Of a DNA stretch of 64,000 nucleotides, positions 41,630 to 49,363 are shown piece by piece. Under the pieces are notes generated by a model. That model saw only the letters and a list, made by a program, of their open reading frames with translations. It was not told where the DNA came from and did no database searches. The stretch is from Trichomonas vaginalis G3. Lineage: Eukaryota > Parabasalia > Trichomonadida > Trichomonadidae. Every line of letters starts with the position of its first letter. Position 1 is the stretch's first letter. The translations under genes and the position numbers were made by a program. Location: contig NC_067203.1 in the NCBI RefSeq assembly GCF_026262505.1, positions 10,664,001 through 10,728,000 on the forward strand, written 5' to 3'.

Positions 41630-42214
41630 ATGTACGCTGAGTTTGTTGGAAAGGACCGTTGGGAAACTTGTTTGTTAGATGAGAAATATGAAATTCACTG
41701 TTGTGAGTCATTTGAAGTCAGAAACAAAGAGACAAAAAGAGTTTTAAGCGGATGGGAGGGAAATAAAGGATATGCTATTATGAGGATGAGTGGGAAATGC
41801 TATTTTAAACATGTTGTCATTGCAACTCATTTTATACCGAATCCTAACAATCTACCTTTTGTAGACCATATAAACCGTATAAGAAACGACAATAGACTTG
41901 AGAACTTACGTTGGGTTACTCGTTCTGAAAACAATAAGAACAGAGGCAAATTTGGAGATATAGTATTCGAATTTGTCGACGAACTAGAAGATGAAGCAAT
42001 TGAAATTACAGACTATGGTAAGCATACGTTTGAGTTTTACTACTATAGCGAAGAACAAGACTCTTTCTACTTTTATACCGGCGTAAACTATAGAAAATTA
42101 CAAGTATATTTTACTAAGGATGGCTGTGCTCATGTAAACGCTAGAGATACAGATGGAAAATACGTTCAAATACTTCTTAACAAATTCAAGAAGCTATATG
42201 GCATACCATTTTAA
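41630..42214 (+). CDS. HNH homing-type endonuclease, copy 1 (in Maverick)
   Basis: 194 codons from ATG at 41630. HNH_3 core: VDHINRIRNDNRLENLRWVT then ENNKN. An N-terminal domain with RWETCLLDEKYEIHCCESFE resembles NUMOD4-like sequence-recognition modules. Such free-standing endonucleases spread in phages and viruses by homing. A second, inverted copy lies at 47695-48281. The frame is open here. Confidence 0.8.
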   Translation: MYAEFVGKDRWETCLLDEKYEIHCCESFEVRNKETKRVLSGWEGNKGYAIMRMSGKCYFKHVVIATHFIPNPNNLPFVDHINRIRNDNRLENLRWVTRSENNKNRGKFGDIVFEFVDELEDEAIEITDYGKHTFEFYYYSEEQDSFYFYTGVNYRKLQVYFTKDGCAHVNARDTDGKYVQILLNKFKKLYGIPF

Positions 42215-42257
42215 AACGTTTTTTATAAAAAAAATATTTTTTTATCCGATAGAAAAG

Positions 42258-42676
42258 ATGGCAAAATTCATCTCAGTAAATAAGTACATGACAGAAGTCA
42301 AAGAAGAACTAGACCCATTCGCATATTTGAATGTTTACTTCTACCATTTTGAAAAGTCTACATTTGACAAAGTTTGGAACATCGAACCATTAAGTTTGCT
42401 ATTGTGACTAAAAATGGTGCGAAATTTGAAGACTTATACATTGACGGTATGTTGACAGTCAAAGAAAATTTTGACAGAAAGTTCTCAAAACTCGAAGAAG
42501 GTAAAGCATACAAACTTGTTATACTTATGAAACCAAAGAAGACAGACGACTATGAATATTATGAGTCTAAGATAGTTGAAGTTCAAGGTAAATTGGGTAA
42601 AAAGATTTTAGAGTCTAAGCCAGTGTTTGCTCCTAAAGAGGAAGAGAACATTGACATTGACCCAGAAATGTTCTAA
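42258..42676 (+). pseudogene. unknown small Maverick protein (fossil, broken)
   Basis: Starts MAKFISVNKYMTEVKEELDP. The C-terminal part is Lys/Glu-rich with an acidic tail (EEENIDIDPEMF), as in single-stranded DNA-binding proteins, but no OB-fold motif was recognised. About one break. Confidence 0.35.
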
Positions 42677-42689
42677 AATAAAAGTTTAT

Positions 42690-43143
42690 TTTTACATGTC
42701 AAATTTCTTTTCTCTGGAACTGGTTCAGGTTCTTTCTTCTCTTCTTCTACTTCTTTTCTTTCTTTTCTCTCTTCTTCTTCTTCTCTGGTGGAGTTATGTC
42801 AAATTTGGCGCAACCATTATTTATGTAAAAGTTCTTTGTCCTTTAATAGCTCATCTATTCTGTTTTCTATTTCATCTTCAAGAACAGCGCATGTGTCTTC
42901 TTTGCATTCTAAGAACTTTTGTTGGACTTCATCTTTCCAATCGGCGTCATCTCTGTCAACAAGTCTGTCATTGACAAACTTAAAGACTTCTCTGCTTAAT
43001 GTTTTATGGTTCTTGTCATATTCCCAGAAACAGAACTTTAGAACAATTCCCCTTTCTTGTTTACACTATGTAAGATTTTATGGTCGACAGATGTTTTGCT
43101 GTCAAAAAGTTTGTCTCGAATATAGATAGCGAAATCGCTCGAC
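42690..43143 (-). pseudogene. unknown Maverick gene, broken (fossil)
   Basis: Minus-strand start MSSDFAIYIRDKLFDSKT at 43143, followed by coding-like sequence and a Glu/Lys-rich low-complexity 3' end. No family was recognised. It is broken in about two places. Confidence 0.35.
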
Positions 43144-43179
43144 ATTTTCAAAAAGATAAAAATTTTAATTTTTTAAAAA

Positions 43180-44056
43180 TATGTTAGAAAAAAAGTTTGC
43201 TGACATTGAACAAGAAATTTGAGAATGTTTTAAAATAAGAACAAGAGGAAGTTAGAAAATGCTCAGATAAAGCCTATACATGACAAGTTCTTATTGCTCA
43301 GAATGGTATAACAGGTCTAATCGCACCACCTGGGTCGGGCAAGACTTTCACTTATCTTAAAATGGCTGCACAACAACAAGAACTAGATGAGAAGAACCCA
43401 TTCTATGAGTTAGTAGTCATTTGTAGTACTTCTGGTCAATTTTGACCAAACCGTCAATTCGTTCAAAGATATTATAAAAAAGTCTAAGTTAGTATGTATA
43501 AAGGTACTGAGTTGTTAGATTGGATAAAGAAGTACCAAAGAAGAGTTTTGAAGTACAATGCTATAAATGAGTATGTCAATTCTAAGTTTAAAGACCCAAA
43601 TGAGGAAATGCAGAGAATATTAGAGAAGAAACACTTCAGAAACAAACAGAAAGAGATAGAATACATTTCGAAGAAATTGCAATCTTACGATTGGAAGACT
43701 TACCTCACAGATGTCTTCTTATCTTAGATGATTTCGCCTCTCATCCTTTGTTAAAGAACAGAGAACAAGATATGTGTCGAATTCTTAAGAAGCTCAGACA
43801 CTTCAACATCTCTGTTGTCATTTGTGTACAGACAGCAAAGAGTTTAAGTAAGGATGTTAAAAGAATACTTACTGATATCATACTTTTCCCTGGATTGTCC
43901 GAAGACGATTTCATGGAACTTATGAAAGAGTCCATGGCAGGTAAGTTTGACAGACATGAACTATGGGAGAAGTACAAAGTCATACAAGACCCTCATACTT
44001 CTTTCAGAATTCACATCTACGCGAACAAAGTTCAAATTGTAAAAAGTCAAGCTTGA
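43180..44056 (+). pseudogene. Maverick packaging ATPase (FtsK/HerA type), fossil, broken
   Basis: Walker A (IAPPGSGKTFTYLKM), Walker B (LLILDDFA) and a sensor-type VVICVQTAK stretch are all visible, as in A32-like packaging ATPases. This ATPase pumps DNA into the capsid. It is broken in a few places. A related gene lies at 5101-5690 on the opposite strand of the first Maverick. Confidence 0.7.
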
Positions 44057-44074
44057 AAAATAAAGAGTTCATTT

Positions 44075-44871
44075 ACTCTACTTGTTTGAAGTTGTCAAAA
44101 TACTCTGTTATTTTTTTTCCTTTAACAATGGCAAATCTTCTTTGAAGGTAAGTATTGTACAACCTTTCATATCATAGTGTGTTTGAGGTAACGTATCTTG
44201 AACTATTTGTTTCACATCTTCATTTGGGGTCATTGAAATCGGTAAGTTTTCGCGATAGAACCAATTTCTGTCAGATTTGTAAATCTTAGCTAAGTCGTAA
44301 AAGCTTTTGTGTTTCTTCTGACTAAATGCAACATAACCATATCTCTGTCTTCTTCATTTTCCATCTCTTCAGTGTAAATCATATACTTATAGTTCTTTTC
44401 CTTTCCTTTTGGTACCGAACGTGGTATTCTTTTCTGTATGTTTTTGTCTTCTTTCATCATATCTTCTCTCTGCTTTGTACAAAGTTCGTCAAGTAGCATA
44501 AGTATGTAGATTGCATAACGAGGTGAAGCCCACATTGCTATTGAACTAACTAGGAACTTATGAACATATATACCTTTTAGATGTGATGGTAAGTTTTGTC
44601 TGTCTTGGTACATCTTTTTAAGTTCTACATGTTCAAACTCACTGAGGAGTTCATGAGTGCTATTTAATTCAAACCAATCTTGTGGTTTCATAGTATCTGG
44701 AGCAAAACATGCTGTCAAAATACTTTGCATTTGGTACATATCGTCTTTGACCGAACGAATGAGACGGAGTTGTTTGTTAAACTGAACCCATTCATATTCT
44801 TCATTTATAGCTTCATGGACTATAACTGTTGTTGTGTTCTCTGTTGTTGACATATCTGTCTTTACATACAA
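44075..44871 (-). pseudogene. KilA-N domain protein, copy 1 (Maverick fossil, broken)
   Basis: ATG at 44869-44871, with another likely start at MSTTENTT 18 bp further in. The KilA-N pattern is visible (GIYVHKFLVSSIAMWASPRYAI), a DNA-binding domain common in phages and large DNA viruses. About one break near the end. GGTGA/TCACC arrays lie upstream (44966-45346). Confidence 0.65.
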
Positions 44872-44939
44872 AATAAAAAAATAAATAAAAATAAAACTAA
44901 CTTTATTTTTTCTATCTTAAGGAAATTCATGAATTTTGT

Positions 44940-45348
44940 TGCTGAATTCAATAAAAATAATGTTTAGGTGAAGAGGTGAGATGTCACCTGTTTTCTCACC
45001 TCTTTTCTCACCTCTTGAATTTTCATGATTTCATCGTAAATGTTTTGTCAAGACTTCTTCGTAAATGTTTTGTCAAGACTTCTTCGTAAATGTTTTGTCA
45101 AGACTTCATCGTAATGAACGTAAATCAGACAAAAATAATGTTTAGGTGAAGAGGTGACATCTCACCCGTTTTCTCACCTAATTTTTCACCCCAGTTATTT
45201 TTTAAATTTTGTGAAAACTCAACGGTTTGACACATGCCCTAAAAATTATTTTACTCAGAATTTTGTTGCTGAATTCAGCAAAAAATAATGTTTAGGTGAA
45301 GAGGTGACATCTCACCCGTTTTCTCACCTAATTTTTCACCCCAGTTAT
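44940..45348. repeat. three GGTGA/TCACC arrays and a 28-bp direct repeat
   Basis: Arrays at 44966-45012, 45143-45196 and 45293-45346 share AGGTGAAGAGGTGA, then ATGTCACC or CATCTCACC, then further TCACC units. Between the first two, about three copies of a 28-bp unit (TTCGTAAATGTTTTGTCAAG...) lie at 45030-45115. All are upstream of the KilA-N gene on the minus strand. Confidence 0.85.
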
Positions 45349-45349
45349 T

Positions 45350-46291
45350 TTATAAGCGTTTTACATGAATTGTACGATGTATATTTGAAATCCTAAACAG
45401 TTTTGTAGCTTCTATTTCTTCTGTCAGTACATCGAATGTTTTAACGATACCGAAAGTTTCTTTATACTTCTTCTTGACGTCAGATAATAGGAAATCTTCT
45501 GCTGTTGGATAGTTTTTGTTCAGAAATGCTAACATATCCATTTTATTTTCTGCTGGTTTTTCTGCTTCTTTCTTTAAGTCTGCATAGTCGTTTCGCATAC
45601 GTTCTATCTCTTTGACGGAGTAGTTATATTTCCTCATTGCTGCTTTACATTTAGAACATTGCGGATTCATTTTTGCGTTATATTCTGAAACCTTACCTGC
45701 TAAAACAACCAAGGCGTCAATTGCTCTCTTCATCTCAAACATAGCGGGTCTTATCTGTTCATTCCATACCTTACCCCTACTATCTTTATCTCTTATTTCC
45801 CATACACATTTTGCAACTAATGAAACAAAGTTGTCGTAGGTCTTAAACTCCCCAGATTTATATATGTCAGAAATATTTTTATATACCATGTCGCAGTCTT
45901 TGTCCATAACTTTGTGGTTGCAATGAAATCCAAGGAATTCATAATTTACCTTTCGTATGAACTTCTTTATTTCTACTGAGTCAGTAACTTTAACTTCAAT
46001 TTCGTCGAATTCAGGAATAGTGAGTTTTTGTTGTTGGATTTCAGGAAGTTTAGGTAGATGGTCAATAATATCCTGCATTTCATAAAGATATTCTTCATTT
46101 GTTTCATCTTTCGCACTACAGTCTAAATCTCCTTGGAGAAGTTCTTGCTTTATCTTCTGGATTTTTGTTTCGAAAGTATATGAAGAAGGAATGAAGTTTT
46201 TCATCTCTACCAACATAGATGTTGGATTCATGACTAACGAGTTTGGTGCTGTAGTTGTTTGAAGTGTTGTTGTGCCGATTGTTGAAATCAT
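45350..46291 (-). CDS. unknown Maverick protein, 313 aa, with CxxC (fossil)
   Basis: Open frame from ATG at 46289-46291. N-terminal Thr-rich stretch, then helical sequence; a single CSKCKAAMRKYNYS motif at about residue 208-220; C-terminal helix. It lies between two KilA-N genes on the same strand, each preceded by GGTGA arrays, which suggests a co-regulated early cassette. No family was recognised. Confidence 0.5.
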   Translation of the reverse strand: MISTIGTTTLQTTTAPNSLVMNPTSMLVEMKNFIPSSYTFETKIQKIKQELLQGDLDCSAKDETNEEYLYEMQDIIDHLPKLPEIQQQKLTIPEFDEIEVKVTDSVEIKKFIRKVNYEFLGFHCNHKVMDKDCDMVYKNISDIYKSGEFKTYDNFVSLVAKCVWEIRDKDSRGKVWNEQIRPAMFEMKRAIDALVVLAGKVSEYNAKMNPQCSKCKAAMRKYNYSVKEIERMRNDYADLKKEAEKPAENKMDMLAFLNKNYPTAEDFLLSDVKKKYKETFGIVKTFDVLTEEIEATKLFRISNIHRTIHVKRL

Positions 46292-46365
46292 ATCTTTTAT
46301 ACAAAATAAAAAAAATAAAAAAATAAAAAATAAAACTAACTTTATTTTTTATTTCGGGAAAATTC

Positions 46366-46424
46366 ATGAGGTGAAAAAACAGGTGAAAAAAGAGGTGAGA
46401 TGTCACCTCTTCACCTAAATTATA
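46366..46424. repeat. GGTGA/TCACC array upstream of the 313-aa gene
   Basis: Three GGTGA followed by two TCACC (AGGTGAAAAAACAGGTGA ... GAGATGTCACCTCTTCACC). Orientation is opposite to the arrays at 44.9-45.3 kb. Confidence 0.8.
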
Positions 46425-46458
46425 TTTTTGCTGAATTCAATAAAAATAAATGGTTCAT

Positions 46459-47121
46459 TTACTCACAATATTTTTGTACAAAACGACCCCAAACTTTTAA
46501 CTTCTTTTCTGCAGCTTCAAATGCTATCTTAGCGAGTTCATATTCTCTAAATTCTCTCTTTAAATCTTCTTGTTCCCATTGGTCTAGTTCGTATGGAGAG
46601 TCTCTATAACCAGAACATATCTCACGTTCATGTTCTATTTGTTTTTCATGCATTTTTCTAACTTCTTCTTCGAACAAAGGTTTTGCATTCTCTACTGTAT
46701 CTTCAAGTTCTTCTTCATCTAATTTCTCATGAACTTTCTTGTCTATGGAGTCCATAATTTTTCCAACTGCTATGCAATATTTTGGAGAAGCCCACATTGC
46801 TATATAGTTTACAAGTCTTGGGTCTACATACATTCCTCTAACCTGTTTGATTTCATCAGGAATTCCTGCATGAATTTTGTATAAAAAGCAACCCGCTGTT
46901 TTCCGCGGGTTGGTATATTCTTCACAAAATGCCTCAAAATACTCTTCCCAGGACTTATTTTCCAACAACCTTCTAAAGTCCTTCCTAAACTGCTGACACA
47001 TATTTGTTGCATTTATATAACCATCCTTGTCTCTACGTAAGACTTCAATACCGTTGTAAGTGCCTTTTGTGAATGTTTCGCCATTAGATTTGTTCGTGAA
47101 CGTTTTTGCTTCGACTGACAT
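46459..47121 (-). CDS. KilA-N domain protein, copy 2 (Maverick)
   Basis: 220 codons from ATG at 47119-47121. KilA-N domain at residues about 20-130 (RRDKDGYINATNMCQQF then GMYVDPRLVNYIAMWASPKY), followed by a long charged coiled coil (EEELEDTVENAKPLFEEEV...). The domain binds DNA in phage and poxvirus proteins. Clusters of GGTGA arrays flank it upstream (47285-47523) and downstream (46366-46424), so it could bind them; this is inference. Confidence 0.8.
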   Translation of the reverse strand: MSVEAKTFTNKSNGETFTKGTYNGIEVLRRDKDGYINATNMCQQFRKDFRRLLENKSWEEYFEAFCEEYTNPRKTAGCFLYKIHAGIPDEIKQVRGMYVDPRLVNYIAMWASPKYCIAVGKIMDSIDKKVHEKLDEEELEDTVENAKPLFEEEVRKMHEKQIEHEREICSGYRDSPYELDQWEQEDLKREFREYELAKIAFEAAEKKLKVWGRFVQKYCE

Positions 47122-47154
47122 TTCTGTTCTTACAATAAAAATAAAAAATATTTT

Positions 47155-47530
47155 TTGGTGGGACGTCGGACATTCGTTTGTGGCTTAACCGTCGGAACAA
47201 CGATAAAAAATCTCGACAAAACATATACGATGAAGTCTCAACAAAACATTTACGAAGAAATCATGAAAATTCATGAAAATTCATGAGGTGAGAAAAGAGG
47301 TGAGAAAACGGGTGAGATGTCACCTCTTCACCTAAACATTATTTTTGGGTCATTTACGCTCATTACGATGAAGAAGTCTTGACAAAACATTTACGATGAA
47401 GAAGTTTCGACAAAACATTTACGATGAAGAAGTTTCGACAAAACATTTACGATGAAATTCATGAAAATTCATGAGGTGAGAAAAGAGGTGAGAAAACGGG
47501 TGAGATGTCACCTCTTCACCTAAACATTAT
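47155..47530. repeat. two GGTGA/TCACC arrays plus 28-bp direct repeats
   Basis: Arrays at 47285-47337 and 47473-47523, nearly identical (GAGGTGAGAAAAGAGGTGAG ... ATGTCACCTCTTCACC). Units ACGATGAAGAAGTTTCGACA + AAACATTT repeat at about 47365-47455 and partly at 47205-47250. The stretch GGTGGGACGTCGGACATTCG at 47158 recurs at 48606. Confidence 0.85.
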
Positions 47531-47694
47531 TTTTACTGAATTTAGCAACAAAATGAACGAGGTCAGGATGTATGTTGCTGAATTCATTCATAACACCCTT
47601 TGTAAGCTCATAAAATGCTTGTTTTGAGGTCGAGCCACTTTTGGCTCCACCGTATTCTTTCAACCTGAAGCATTTAATATATGTAAAAATATAT
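47531..47694. other. Maverick spacer
   Basis: No gene recognised between the arrays and the HNH copy. Confidence 0.35.
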
Positions 47695-48281
47695 TGTTTT
47701 AAAATGGTATGCCATATAGCTTCTTGAATTTGTTAAGAAGTATTCGAACGTATTTTCCATCTGTATCTCTAGTGTTTACATAAGCATAGCCCGCCTTAGT
47801 AAATATACTTGTAATTTCCTATAGTTTACGCCGGTATAAAAGTAGAAAGAGTCTTGTTCTTCGCTATAGTAGTAAAACTCAAACGTATGCTTGCCATAGT
47901 CTGTAATTTCAATTGCTTCATCTTCTAGTTCGTCGACAAATTCGAATACAATATCTCTTAATTTACCTTTGTTCTTATTGTTTTCAGAATAAGTGACCCA
48001 ACGTAAGTTTTCAAGTCTATTGTCGTTTCTTATATGGTTTATATGGTCTACAAAAGGTAAATTGTTAGGATTCAGTATAAAATGAGTTGCAATGACAACA
48101 TGTTTAAGAAGTGTTTTCCACCCATCTTCATATCAGCATATCCGTCATTTCGCTCCCATTCGCTTAAAACTCTTTTTGTCTTTTTGTTTCTGACTTCAAA
48201 TGACTCACAACAGTGAATTTCATATTTCTCATCTAACAAACAAGTTTCCCAACGGTCTTCTCCAACAAACTCAGCGTACAT
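47695..48281 (-). pseudogene. HNH endonuclease, copy 2, inverted (Maverick fossil, broken)
   Basis: Minus-strand copy of the gene at 41630-42214, nearly identical over most of its length; starts MYAEFVGEDRWETCLLDEKY. It is broken in about two places. With copy 1 it forms an inverted repeat of nearly 590 bp around 5.5 kb of the element. Confidence 0.75.
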
Positions 48282-48359
48282 TTCAAATAAAATAAAAAAA
48301 ATATATTGTTTTAAAAATAAATTGTTTTCAAGAGTTTTCTACGATGAAATTCATGAAAA

Positions 48360-48420
48360 TTCAAGAGGGTAGAAAAGAGGGTAGAAAACAGGGTAGAGCT
48401 ACCCTTCTACCCTAAACATT
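48360..48420. repeat. variant array with GGTAG/CTACC pentamers
   Basis: It has the same layout as the GGTGA arrays (three direct, two inverted pentamers, same spacers AAAAGAG and AAAACAG), but every pentamer reads GGTAG or CTACC. It lies upstream of HNH copy 2. Confidence 0.85.
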
Positions 48421-48623
48421 ATTTTTACTGAATTTAGCAACAACTTTCTCTCAATTGGAGCTGTAGCATACTCTTTGCGTAAGCGGTTCAGACCTTCTTC
48501 GATTTGTATTGGAATTGGTAGTAATTTGGATTGAGATTGGAATTGCTGGAACTGAGGTGCAGGGGCTGGTGCTTTCGGTTCTTCTGGATTGAGATTGGAC
48601 TGGGTTGGTGGGACGTCGGACAT
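48399..48623 (-). CDS. small Pro/Gln-rich Maverick protein, 74 aa (fossil)
   Basis: ATG at 48621-48623. It reads MSDVPPTQSNLNPEEPKAPA, then QFQQFQSQSK. No domain was recognised. Its 5' region is duplicated near 47158. Confidence 0.35.
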   Translation of the reverse strand: MSDVPPTQSNLNPEEPKAPAPAPQFQQFQSQSKLLPIPIQIEEGLNRLRKEYATAPIERKLLLNSVKIMFRVEG

Positions 48624-48663
48624 TCGTTTGTGGCTTAACCGTCGGACCACAACGATAAAAATC

Positions 48664-48935
48664 TCTGCTCCTAGCAGTACTGCTACTGACAGTAGCAGTA
48701 CTTTTACTGACAGTAGCAGTACTTTTTCTGACAGTAGCAGTACTTTTTCTGACAGTAGCAGTACTTTATCGTCGAAAACCCTCTCAAATTTTCCTTTTTA
48801 CTGCTCCTAGCAGTACTGCTACTGACAGTAGCAGTACTTTTACTGACAGTAGCAGTACTTTTACTGACAGTAGCAGTACTTTTTCTGACAGTAGCAGTAC
48901 TTTTTCTGACAGTAGCAGTACTTTTACTGACAGGA
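48664..48935. repeat. ACTGACAGTAGCAGTACTTTT tandem arrays (two blocks)
   Basis: 21-bp units, about four in 48686-48767 and five to six in 48826-48932. Each block opens with TACTGCTACTGACAGTAGCA, a near-palindrome, preceded by GCTCCTAGCAG. The second block ends 7 bp before the ATG at 48939. Confidence 0.9.
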
Positions 48936-48938
48936 GCA

Positions 48939-49304
48939 ATGGTCGAGGTCGAACCTACCGACGAGGCAATTTACCTAATTGAAATTAACGAGCTTGTTAA
49001 AGACTTCCTCAGGCAGAATGTAAAAGGCAAGCTTGTTAACTGTTGGATAACGGGAAGGGCTGCCTTGAATCTCGAGACTTCGACTGGAATTCCAATTCAA
49101 ATACCAGACGGGACAGCCTACGACGACATAAAGCAAGCAAAGAAAGAAGCTCTTCTCAAGTTCTTTGCCAAGCGTCCTTGGATACAACTTCCAACCAGAG
49201 AGAACCCTTTCCCAAGAATGAGCCAAATTCTCAAGGGTCTCCTTCACTTCTCGGGTCAGCCGTTCTACATAACCTGTGAAGGCGACATCCAACCAGTTCA
49301 GTAA
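48939..49304 (+). CDS. unknown Maverick protein, 121 aa (fossil)
   Basis: Open frame from ATG at 48939. It reads as a compact alpha/beta protein (ELVKDFLRQNVKGKLVNCWI ... ILKGLLHFSGQPFYITCEGD). Codon use is more GC-rich than that of its neighbours. No family was recognised. It converges on the polymerase gene, whose stop is 60 bp away. Confidence 0.5.
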   Translation: MVEVEPTDEAIYLIEINELVKDFLRQNVKGKLVNCWITGRAALNLETSTGIPIQIPDGTAYDDIKQAKKEALLKFFAKRPWIQLPTRENPFPRMSQILKGLLHFSGQPFYITCEGDIQPVQ

Positions 49305-49363
49305 ACCTTAACGTTTAACTTCACTTTTTTATGTTTTTTGTGAAAGTGTCAAAAATAAATTGT

